DNA of 64,000 nucleotides, taken from contig NC_026656.2 in the NCBI RefSeq assembly GCF_000004075.3, positions 4,278,001 to 4,342,000 on the forward strand. Reading direction: 5' to 3'. Shown piece by piece: positions 36,441 through 48,000 of the stretch (the first letter of the stretch is position 1; every line of letters begins with the position of its first letter). This stretch comes from Cucumis sativus. Its lineage: Eukaryota > Streptophyta > Magnoliopsida > Cucurbitales > Cucurbitaceae. Below the pieces are notes generated by a model. It was not told the DNA's origin. It saw only the letters and a program-made list of their open reading frames with translations, and did not search any database. A program made the translations under genes and the position numbers.

Positions 36441-39397
36441 ATTTAAAGGGTCTTCTTAAAAAAAATAAAGGACTAAATAGTGAAAGTTGAAGAAAGCTTA
36501 AAAATATAACTATCATTTATTTTCTAAACTTTTTTACCCTAATGCTTTCTCAAATTCATCATCCAATAATGCACAAACTTAACTAGACCTCTGTGTTTTA
36601 ACATGTTTCTTGTTAGGTTTTGATATATAATGATTCAAACAAAGAATCAAATTTTCAAGAGTATGTGTAAAAGTTCAGTCTCAAACTTTTGGTATAACTT
36701 TTTTTTTTTTGCTAATTACAACACATATCTTCCATCACCCTCTTTATCCTAAAGTTAACAAACTCATAAAAAGAATTAAATATTATTATTACTCACAACA
36801 TTGAAAGAAAGACATAAAATAATCAATTAGTTTGTAGAGAGCTTAGCTTAACTGACATTCGAATATACCGATATTTTTTATTCAAATCCGCCTAACCCGA
36901 TTGTTGTCATAGTAAAAGAACATTTAATAAGAAATGAATAATAATTAATTAATGGGATTTGGTTTAGTTAACGAGCAAAGCTTATCTTTTGAGAAAGGAC
37001 CACTCTTTACCACCTAACACTACTTGAAGAATTTTGCAATATGTCAATGCTTTGATTCTTTGGTTAAGAGAAATGACAAACACAATGAGAGATTTCATTT
37101 CTTGATCTTTGAGAATTAGAATCCCAACAAATTATTGAGATTATTTTTTTATATATAAAGGGGTTTGAGTAATTGGCAATTGGAGATAATTTACTTTAAT
37201 TTCCCCTTGGAATTAATTAATTGGTAGTAGAAACCTATTTTTAATTATTATTATTAGTTAAATATTAGGGTTAGTAAAAGTCAATATTAAAGGTCAATGA
37301 GGGACCCTCTTTTCCTTTGATTTGGTTATTAGTTTCTAGGCTTCCCTTAAGGGCTAATTAAGATAAATTTAGTTAATTATAAGTTAATTAAGAATTCAAC
37401 CGATTATTTAAAAAAGGCACAAATTAATTGATAATAAGAAGACATGAGTAGAAAATAAACTTGATTAAGAAAAATGATTACTAAATTAAAGCTAAATTAA
37501 GCAACAAATATGAAAGTGTGTATGAAAATTAAGAGGACAGGAAACCAAAGCAATAAATTTCAAGACAGAAAATAGAAAACAAAATAAAAGACTAGAAAGC
37601 AAACAAATTAACCAAGTTGTTAACTTAATTAATTAAAGATTACTTTTGACTTTTATCACTTAATCTTTTTTTTTTAAAAAAAAGGATTAGTGCCAAATAA
37701 TTGAGCTAAAGATATAATTGAATATACCAATTTGATTTTAAAATGGAAAACAGTGTTTAAATAATATAATTTCTATTCTTATATCCAAAATGTCAAATTT
37801 TAACAAAGCCAAGAGTCTAGATGTATGAGTCGATCAATGGTGAAAAAGAAATTAAAGTAGGGATAAATGTTTCAATTATATCAAACCCTTCAACCCCTGT
37901 GGATTGCAAATTCGAATACGATTAAATGGATAAAAACACTAATTTCTTTGTTCTAACGGATGATTCTTCCATGTCCACTCTACTTTAATCATTTTAGTCA
38001 ATAAACCTAATTCAAGTTTTAATAGGGTTTAGGACACCCATTGGCAATGAAAAAGAATAGAGCAATAATAGTTATCAAAATTAAATTAGTTTTCGAATAA
38101 AAAAATAATTAGGAACTAAAATGATATTTAAAGTTGAAAATTGTTTGGCATCTAAATAATAATTTGAAAAAGTAATATGAAAAGCCAGATCAAAATTCAT
38201 ATAGAGTTAAAAAAATTGTGGTTGGCAAAGGAACATTATAAGGATAATAGAGACAATAAGGAAGAGAATGATGCCTCTTATATCAATTAAATGAAATAAT
38301 TTGGGACAATAATTCAAATCCCAATAAATTAATTAATTATTAACCCCCAAAAGCAATTTTAATTAATTTAATATAAGTACAAAAAGATTGAGAGAAAAAG
38401 TTAGTGTTGTAGTTTGTGTAGTTGCATGCATTTTTGGACAAAAACCAAAATGAACTAATCCAAAAACCCTAAAGGGATAAGAAAGAAAAAAGAAGAAGAA
38501 GAAGAAGGAAAGAAAGATGATAAAGTTTGTGTGTCTTTTTTTTTATTTCTATTTTGAACTTTTCTAGCACAAAATTCAACCAATGATTATTCTTAATAAA
38601 TATTAAATGAAAATTTATTATGTATAATACTATTCTTTTATTAGTAATATTAAGTCTATAGATGCATTTTTCATCTCTAATTTTTTTTGTTTTCATATCT
38701 TCTTTTTACTCTTCTTTCTCTGTTAATTTGTGTGCAAACTAAAAACAATCGTTTTTAAAAACTTGCTTTTGTTTTATAAGAAGGCAATTTCTATATGTAC
38801 GTTTGGTACGAACTAGGATAAGAAAAATTGGATTCCAGTGATTGTTAATCCGTATGACATAATTTATTGGATCATTTTAAGGTTCACTTTTAAAACTCTT
38901 TTATTCTCTCATTTCATTTATTTTTTACTAATCAATTTTAGACAAAGGTTTGATTGATACCACTAAACTCACTTTGATAAAATCATTATTTTTTTTTTTA
39001 AAAAGTCGTCCCATATTTTATTTTTAAATAGAGTTGATGTTATTTGTCATAATATTTAACAAGTAATGTAGATAAACAAAATATATGGTTTTTAACAGTT
39101 AAAAAAATTATATTTCTATATTTTTAGTTATTATATTATCTAAAACACAACAATCTTATATTTATTTTCAAAAACACAATAATTTAAAAATGGGAACAAT
39201 CCCAAACTTAACCTAAACATACTAATTAGAACTAAAATATAAAGCTTTTATAGAAGAGAGAAAATAATACTATACTATACTATACTATCTACTACGTACA
39301 CTGGCTATTGTCACATCTAACATCTTTTAAAAAATAATACAACGAGGATCCCATAATTCTCTCTTTCTTTCTCTCTCTCACACAGGTTTCCAAGGTG

Positions 39398-39422
39398 TGT
39401 ATATATATATATGTATATATAT
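39398..39422 (+). promoter_or_regulatory. TATA-rich core promoter of the MYB gene
   Basis: An alternating TA tract (GTGTATATATATATATGTAT and on) lies about 100 bases before the MYB start codon, with a GAGA-rich leader (39494-39511) in between. Position and composition fit a TATA box region, though the tract could be a simple repeat. Confidence 0.4.
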
Positions 39423-39511
39423 TGGAGTAAGGGTGTCTTCTTCACCTATCCAACAAAACTTTCAAACTCTCACTTATAGTTATAGTTGAGTTTTGAGAGA
39501 GAGGGAGAGAG

Positions 39512-41384
39512 ATGGGGAGAGCTCCATGTTGTGAGAAAGAGAAAGTGAAGAAAGGGCCATGGTCACCTGAAGAAGATGAGAAGCTTAAGTCTTATATCCA
39601 TCTCCATGGAGCTGTTTCCAATTGGATTGCCCTTCCCCACAAAATAGGTTCAATATTTGTTTAACTTTATTCAATTTTTTTTTTCCATCTCATGGTTTAT
39701 ATTGAAAGTCCATGATTGAATTGATGATATAAGAGAAATGAAAAACAGGGTTGAAGAGATGTGGAAAGAGTTGCAGGCTAAGATGGTTGAATTATTTGAG
39801 GCCAAATATAAAACATGGAGGATTCTCGGAGGAAGAAGACAACATCATTTGTAGCCTTTTCATTAGCATTGGCAGCAGGTTTTTCCCCTTCTTTTGTTTT
39901 GTCCCTTTCTCTTTGTTTCTCCTACCTCTCTTTAAATTCCCTCTTTCTTTTTTCCCACCATAAATCATTTTTCAAATTCTTTCTATTTCTTTCATTCATA
40001 TATGGATATGGTATATTGTATTTTTCAACCACATTTGATTAATTACTGTTTTCGTGTGTTTCGTTTTTAATATATTTTTAAAAAAATTTATACCATTATT
40101 AGTTTTGGATTTTAATTTTATTAGTTTTATATATGACGGTGAAATTTCATTACCACACAAGTAATATTTTCAAAACAATAAACAGTACCTTATGCTATTT
40201 TTAGAAAAAGAAAAATAGTAAGTAACACTTTGTTTTGTTTGATAGTTATTTGATTTTTGAAGTTGGTAAATTTAAATTGGAAAAGAGATATTTAGAAGTG
40301 ATCATAATAAACTAGCTGTTCATTTAAAAAGAGTCAATGTCTACCCATTTTATAAAACAGACCAAAACTTTTACCAACCTATATATATATATATAGTACA
40401 ATTATTAGATTAGATTAGAGAGATTATGTCGTCGTGGTTATTATTACACTAGTTAAGATAAACTTGAGAAATTATTATGAAAGTCTTTAGTTTATATGAA
40501 TCTGCTTTATTTAACTTTTATAAATATTTCAATTACATTCTTCAATTTTTTTATTTGAATTAAAAAACAATTAAACTTAATGAGAGTATACCACAAGGTT
40601 TTGATTTTTAAAATGAATTTGCTGCCTGCCCAAGTTTTTAACCCAACCCATGTGAGATACATAATTAACAATTTTTCTTAATTTAGACTGGAGATAATTA
40701 ACAAATCTCTTGTGTCTTGATTGTATTGAACTCAGAAATGGAATATATACATGTGGTTTCAGGTGGTCGATAATTGCAGCGCAGTTACCAGGAAGAACGG
40801 ACAACGATATAAAAAATTATTGGAACACAAGACTGAAGAAGAAACTCCTTGGAACTCCCAAACAATACTTCTCCAACATCAACAAGTTATCATCGCACGG
40901 CAACTACAGAGATACTGCACAGGCATTGACAAACTCAGGCATTGAAAGGCTTCAGCTTCAAATGCAGCTCCATCAAAGCACTTTTTCTTTCAACAACGCC
41001 TCAACGCTCTGGCCTCCCATGCCGGTCGGGGAAGTTAAGGTAGCCCGAACTGGCCAATTGGCCAACCATAACCATGTTGATGGTGCCTCCTGTAGAGTAG
41101 GTACCCCTATGTTGGAAGGCTATGCCATGAATTGCAGGTCGATGAAGAGTCCGACGGTCAGTTCGAGCTCGACGGAGTTAGGAAGGTTGGAAGGTGGAGG
41201 AGGAAGAGGGGGGGTTGAGTTTGTGAAGGGAATGGATGGTTCGAAGGAGAGTTTGTATTGGTGGGGTTATGATTTTGATGCAAAATCTGGAGGAGCGACA
41301 AAACTGTGGGAGACGGCTGCTTCAGTTGATGTTCAATTGGAAGAGATTTTTAAGGAATTCGAACAGTTTAGTCACAGCCTTTAG
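39512..41384 (+). CDS. R2R3-MYB transcription factor (RAX/MYB36-like subgroup)
   Basis: Coding exons: 39512-39647, 39749-39878, 40763-41384; 888 nt, 295 aa, the standard three-exon plan of R2R3-MYB genes. The protein starts [20 protein letters not shown]. The R2 repeat (about 13-63) includes [20 protein letters not shown], and R3 (about 66-115) includes [20 protein letters not shown] then [10 protein letters not shown]. This wording is typical of subgroup 14 (RAX1-3, MYB36, MYB37/38/68/84/87), which acts in the nucleus in axillary meristem initiation or root endodermis differentiation. Unlike most members it has VSNW rather than GGNW, PHK rather than PQK and SLFIS rather than SLYIS. The C-terminal part is unconserved except an acidic end ([11 protein letters not shown]), a possible activation segment. 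Which paralogue it is cannot be told without a tree. Confidence 0.93.
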
Positions 41385-41745
41385 GGAAATTAAATGATGT
41401 TTGTAATTATTGTTACAAAAATGATGAGAGAGAGAGAGAGATGTTAATTACTAAGTTTTGTAAATTGTGTGAATAATAATGGGTGTGTATTTTGTTAGCT
41501 TTCTTGCACAAATTTCTGATTAGATATATATGAATTCACAGATTGGTGGTTTCAATGATGTTTGTGATTAAAGAAAAAAAAAAAGAGAAAATAGCGGTCC
41601 AAGTTTCTATAAACCATCAGAAAATTATTGATTATGTACCATATGGAAGTTAAGCCATACTTAGCTTGCTTTGAAATAACCCATATAAACATATACATTA
41701 TACTAATTATGTTACAATATATTTTCAATTTTATGTTTCATTTTT

Positions 41746-42111
41746 TTACATTTTAATAATTCGGCGCAACCTCTCTTGACACTGATACTCAGTATATCCA
41801 CTTTTGTCTCCAACCCTGTAAGTGGACGTGGTTTTGAACTCGTCCTTGGCGCCAACTCTTCCGGTTGATCTTTCTTTGAAGGTTTCACCACGGGAAGCAA
41901 CCGCCTTGGTTGAGCTGGTTGTACAGCTTCCAGTTTGCCTATTACGATCATGAGTCCTCCAACTTTGTTCGTAGCTGCTCATCTGGTTGTCCTCTATAAC
42001 CTCAATGTATCCAATTGTTGCCTGAACTTCTTGTCCTTGATTGTATGAATAGTCATTCGAATAGTCATAGTTCTGGTACCCACCATCGTAATGACCAACC
42101 TGCTTTGACAT
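41746..42111 (-). CDS. Small Tyr-rich, probably disordered protein of unknown function
   Basis: A single ORF of 121 aa starting MSKQVGHYDG. The first 35 residues are rich in Tyr, Asn, Gln and Gly. Residues 60-105 are polar and basic with an internal near-repeat 14 residues apart (STGRVGAK at 82-89, STYRVGDK at 96-103). The C-terminus is basic (QERLRRIIKM). There is no signal peptide, membrane segment or familiar domain. An acceptor-like ACACAG ends two bases before the ATG, so a 5' UTR intron is likely, with a TATA box candidate near 43.7 kb. I do not recognise the family with certainty. The low-complexity make-up suggests a disordered binding protein. Coding status is supported by the clean frame and biased composition, not by a known relative. 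Confidence 0.6.
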   Translation of the reverse strand: MSKQVGHYDGGYQNYDYSNDYSYNQGQEVQATIGYIEVIEDNQMSSYEQSWRTHDRNRQTGSCTTSSTKAVASRGETFKERSTGRVGAKDEFKTTSTYRVGDKSGYTEYQCQERLRRIIKM

Positions 42112-45074
42112 CGCTGTGTTTTCTTCCACAACCAAAAGTAAGGATTAATGACATAACCAAAGTCCAAAAATATAATTTCATTCTTGATATAATAAGAAAA
42201 GGTGAAATCGGGTGTATGGCAAACTCATTCTGAAGTTAAATTGAAAAGAGAGAGCAAAAAGCTTCAAACAAATGTACCTAACTGGAATTGAACTCTTGAG
42301 TTGAGCATACATGAAAATTTTTCAAATAATACGCAAGGATTAATGGCATGTCCAAAGTTTGCATTAACTTGTTACACTACGTTCTGAAAACAAGAAAGAC
42401 AATACACAATCAAGAGCAGAGTGCAATTGGAACTACACCTCCACTATTACAGAATTCAATTGAAGATCAATTATACTGATGTAAATCCTCTTGTCTTTGT
42501 TACTTCTATTGCATAACTAATTTACCAAGCTAGAACACCAGCTCACCAGAAAATAACAGACCGGTTGCTTTATCAAAAGAAAAATCATCGTTGGTTAATA
42601 CAATAGTCTCCAATCGGTTCTAGTGACCATATAGTTTGTGTCCCTTCACTCCTTTTGTTTATTCTTACAAGAATGCACTTTCTAGCTCTCAAGTTAGCTT
42701 GTCTTCCTTGTTTATATGCATTTGCTGCACTAAAAAATACTGATCTAAAGGATCATTTGATCAAGCTTAAATAATTATCCGATTAAATTCCTTCTTAGAA
42801 ATGAGATTCCATCGAATTTTAAAGGTACCAAGTAAGACCAAAATTTTCTGATATGCCAAAGGGTATTACTCAAATCTAAAAGTCTCTGCATTATTCCTAG
42901 TTTAGTACCACTCCATACTTTATTGCCGATTTTATAAGAACTTCTTGCAACTATAGCAGTGTAAATAGCTTGATTTTCTCCATTCACTTCCCCCCCTAAG
43001 TTAAGCTACTTCTAAAGAGACAATTGTTTTTCGATTCCTTTGTATGAACCCAGTAGAAAGTAAGAACTTCCAGTTTGGCGAAGATTTTAACATAGCATAA
43101 CTTCTCTAACCTGGTTGCCTACCTGTCACAACACATCATCGACCAAATACAAGAAGCTCTTGTACTAAACGCAAATCCAGCCATTTCATCCTATTACAGC
43201 ATTATTGTAATTAAATTATGCTTTTCAAGATTTGTCCACGCTAATAAAGCCCGCACAAATCTTCCAACGTCTTGACAACTTCCTGTTGTCCAAGAATCCA
43301 TAATCTTACCCACGTTAATAACTTCATTCCCATTTTTACACCAAGCTTTCACGATACATTACTTCTCTTATCAGCTACGATACACTCAGTTCATGAGATC
43401 AAAAGATACAACAGATCTATATCATACAATATTTACTATCAGAAACTATTAAAAAGTCTAGTGGAAACTCTATAATTACCACAACACATGCAAGCATATA
43501 GTATAAGAATGTGCTATATTTTCGTTGAATATTAAATATCCAGCCACAAGAAACCAGGATTTTCGTAGAAATGGCTGATTCTCATGAACGTACACATATT
43601 AAACATTTGGTTTGACATGAAATGAAGATGAAGGGAACACAAAATTCAAAAATAAAGAAAATAAAGAAAGCGAGTAGTCTTTATATAGGCTGAAGGTTTA
43701 GATTCCCTGCTTCCGCCACTAGTACATCCCAGTTCATATTGGAGAAACGATGGGTCAAGATGGATGGGTGAGATAAATCGCAACCGTTCATTTTTTCAGT
43801 GTTAGAAATGATCTAGGCTGTTGAGATCCGGTTATTTTTTTTATATCATTCAACCCATATCTACTGATTTTGTTATATTTTATAAATAGTTTTAATATTT
43901 TATTTTTGTTAGGTTAAATAACAAATTATTTGTTTTCACTTGTGGACAGTAACATGACGGTGCAGTGCTAAGCTCATGTTGGCGAAATAATCATTTTTGT
44001 CAAGTATACCACGTTATAACATAAGATTTGGAAGAATGTCTCAATCTTTCCATTATTCACAAGATATTTTTTTATGTTTTTTTTTTTCATACAATACATC
44101 ATTAACCTTCAAGCATGCAGAGATATCAATGTGACCTTATCATTGGAATCATAAAATTTTCAACAATAAAACTTTATTAATTGTTATGACATCTTTTTTG
44201 GACATATATTATTTTGCGCCAATGATTCCCATAATTCTTCTTTTTGCAAATCCCACCACTATAATCACTATAGCGTGTGTTATCTATCCACTCAAAATAT
44301 AGTTTTTGTGTAAATATGTTGGCTATGTTTCCATGCTTCATGTGCAAACAACTTTCCTTTCCCAGTTTTTCGTTCAACGTCGCACTAACATGAATTTCCA
44401 TTTTACCCAAAAATTAAAGAGTAACATTTCTTACGACTATATATCAATTGAAGTCATTGGTTATCTCATAAACTTCTCGAAAATATGTGGTACAACAAAT
44501 TGATTATCAAAAATTTGTAAAACAAGTCTCACAAAATATAATGAGACATAAAATAAACTTGAGACATATATATCATTCATTATGTCTGGAGATGTCAAAC
44601 GATTTGAGAACAACAGCAGGCTTAATACCCATAATAATGCTTAAATGCCGTCCATTATGCATAATAGTTTACATAGTACATCAAAATAAGACAATTTTCT
44701 TTTTCTTCAATCACCACTCAGCTCATACATCTATAAGAACACAAAATTTGTGCATAAAATAAAAAATAGCCCACCCCCACATAACAAACAGTGAACGTCA
44801 AAGAAATTAATTATATATACACTAATAATAATTATTAAAAAACAAAAAGAAAAAAACTTGCCAACGTCAAACAAGTTTATAATTCAAATACATTAGAAGA
44901 ATTATTCAGAGTTTATAATTCAAATACATTAAGCATCCAAAAGATTAGAAGAATTATTCATTTTAGTTGTGAATATTCATTCACAAAATGTGTGATGATC
45001 AATGTATCTAACGGATCACTACATAAATATGCTAAAATTTGAGAACTAAATGAATTTGTATTTTGGCATTAATA
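42112..45074. other. Upstream region of the small gene and MATE1 3' flank
   Basis: The part up to about 43.65 kb is likely 5' UTR and intron of the small minus-strand gene. From 43.8 kb on it is AT-rich without recognisable genes; ORFs near 44.2-44.8 kb are short and unlike known proteins. Confidence 0.4.
43679..43689 (-). promoter_or_regulatory. TATA box candidate for the small Tyr-rich gene
   Basis: On the minus strand this reads CCTATATAAAG, a near-perfect plant TATA box, followed 30-40 bases later by a pyrimidine-rich leader. It points toward the small ORF at 42111 and would imply a leader of about 1.5 kb with at least one intron. Confidence 0.4.
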
Positions 45075-48000
45075 TCATTCCAAAACATTTTCTGATATCG
45101 ATCTACTAATTCTTTCCACTGCTTTCTTAACCTGAAAAATAGAGAAATTTAGATTATATTACACATTTTTAATTAGAAAAGATGGAAAGAAAGTAAAAGA
45201 AAGTCTAAAAGGTGGAAACTCACTTCGTTATCCCAATTGGTGCACAAAATCAAGATCCCAAGAAGTAAAGATTGAATAAACACTCCCATCATGATTCCCA
45301 TCCATAGTCCCTACACAAATTATTATATCATTTCAACTCAAAAAAACATAACAAGTTATGAACAAACACAAAAGAGAGAAATGGAAATTGTTAAAAGTAA
45401 ATAAAAGCACACACCTTTCCTCCAATGCCTTGAAAGAAGGCTAAAAAGATGGCCATAGGGATGCCCACAAGGTAATAAGCTCCCAAGTTAATAAAAGCAC
45501 CAATCTTTTGCCTTCCACATCCTCTTGTGATACCTATTTAACAACAACAAAAGTTAATTACAATCATTTTCAAAAGAAATTTGATTGATATGAATAATAT
45601 TAGATTGTAAATGTTAGCTGTTATATTTTATATTTAGAGAGAGGTATTTTAGAGAAAGAACATATAATTAAGTTAAACCTGAGAAAATAGATTGAATTCC
45701 ATCAAAGATGTGGACAACTGCAAGCAAAATCAAGATTTGAGCCAAATATGCAACAACAGTGTCATCACTTGTGTAAAAGTATCCCCATAATCTTCTATCA
45801 ATGATGATGATGGTGGCTACAATTGCACCCTCTATGCTCACCATCCCCATTGCAACACGTCCCGCTAAGATGGCCGCCTTTGCCCTCATTGCCCCAAGTT
45901 CATTTGAAACTCTTGTACTATACCATCCAACATATATATATATATATAGATCAAATTAAATAATTAACCAAAGTTAAATATCGTCGTCCTCTTCATTCAA
46001 AAAAAATGACTCCCGAACTTAAATTTTCATAATTTCTTTTATAATTTTATTTAAAAATTATCTACTTTATTTTGATATCCAATCACAAAGTAGTAGACAA
46101 TAGAAAATGACAACTTCTATTTGTTGTTTTATTTTAAACAAATTATTCACTCAACATTCCACCCTTTCTATTTCCTTAATTGGTAATTCAATTAAAAAAA
46201 CAATAATTATTAAAACATAGAAAGGAAGAAAAATATGGAAAGCAAAATTAATAAGTGTAACTAACCTCACAGCACCACTTATTCCAAGGGGTATCATGTA
46301 AATCATTGAGCATGTATTAAGGCTGTGAAAAATAGATTAATCAATTACACTAATTAAGATTAGAGCCTGCATTATTTAATAACTTGTCATCCTTAATCAA
46401 TTAAATTTAATTAAAACCACACACACGTATTATACTATATATATTGCTAAAAGACTAGTCCTCCATATTCACCTGATTGATAGAACAGAAGTTTCAAGCT
46501 TTGGATTGGGAAGAAGCCCTGATAATAAAACCACCATCTCAAATGACCATATCTCCAAACTGTAATTCCCATACGTACATTCATCAATCAATCAACTGTT
46601 AGTAAATTTTTTTACAATAATAAAAAATAATCAATCTTCAAAACTTTGATCTAATGATTTGCATCCATCATATTTATAAGCTTAATTAATAGTGTACAAT
46701 ATTCCAAGGGGGGTTGGAAATTAAATTGCTTTGATGATGTTTATAAATTATTTAAAATTGCCATATGCTTCCATTATGTATCAAGAAGTTATATTAATTA
46801 AGAAAATTATAGCATAAGTTAGTGTTAAATTAGTTAAGTATAATAGATATTACCATTAAAAATGGAAAATCAATCTTTAGTGAAAAATTGAGGGTAAAAG
46901 TATAATACTAAAAATCAATATATATATATATCTAATTGAAAAAAAAAAAAAAAAAAACTTTAGAATAATAACTAAGAGAATATTTTGAAGAACCCTTTTC
47001 TGAAAATAATCGCCAACAGAAAGGTGCCATGTGGCAAAAGATTTGTAAAGAATTGAATTTCTTTAAATTCAAATTTATAATAAATGTTGAGTATTAATTA
47101 GATCGTGCACCTCATCATTGTCTTTTTTAAATTATGAAGTTAACCCTAACCAACCATCAAAAGTTCAAAACCAAATTTCATAGCTTTCGTGTTAAGGTTA
47201 GATCTCTATACTGCAATTGTTGTATTAAAATAAATAAATTATATTTACTTTTTCTATGTAACTATTTCGTTTTTTGTTTTTATTTTTAAAAATTAAATCT
47301 ATTTTATGTCTATGTTTTACAATAATTGATTTTTAAAAGAAACTATAGAGGATGCATTAATGTGATTAAATTGAAAAGTTTAGAACCTGTGCATGAGGGC
47401 AGAAGGAATGGCGAGTTTAAGGAAGTTCAAAATCCCACAAAAAGCCTCACCGGAAAATCCTGTCCACGTCTTCCGGCACGATGGCGAAACTCTAACATAA
47501 ACCACCATCGCCGCCGCATTTATCCAGTACGACACAGCATTGGCCAATGCTGCCCCTCGGTTCCCCAACCCCAACCTGACAACTAGAGCCCAACATACAA
47601 AGCAGTGGAGCACCGCCGTGGCAGCGGCGGCTGCAGTAGCCGGAAGAACATTGTTCTGGGTCTGCAGGAAACGGACATGGCATTGAAGAATGGCGTACGC
47701 AAAAATGCTGGGAACCATACAACGGGCGTAGTGGCCAGCTTCTGTGGCGATCTCGGAATCTTGACCGAGAAACTGGAGAATGACGCCGGCGTTGAACCAG
47801 ACGCCGGCGAGTGGGAAGCTGATGAGAAGAAGAACAACCATAGCTCTTTGCAAGTGAATTCCAAGTATATGGTATTGTTTTGCTCCATATGATTGCCCAC
47901 AAAATGTCTCTAATGCACTGCACATTCCATTCTAATAATACCATAATAATATATGTCATAACTCTTTTTTTTTTTTTTTTTGTCTAAAAAAGAATCATCA

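Larger units (their letters stand above)
34619..39511. other. Kinase 3' flank and MYB upstream region
   Basis: The kinase 3' UTR likely covers the first several hundred bases. The remainder is AT-rich and without recognisable genes; it includes a MITE-like element near 36.3 kb and an (AAG)n run near 38490. The last 150 bases are the MYB core promoter and 5' UTR. Confidence 0.5.

Noticed and set aside
44177..44762. Several open frames of 65-91 codons between the small gene and MATE copy 1
   Set aside because: AT-rich chance frames without family resemblance, splice context or promoter signals.
47492..47959. Frames of 95-155 codons overlapping MATE exon 2 (also at 55.3-55.8 kb)
   Set aside because: Shadow frames of the GC-richer MATE exon 2; both copies show them only because the exon is conserved.
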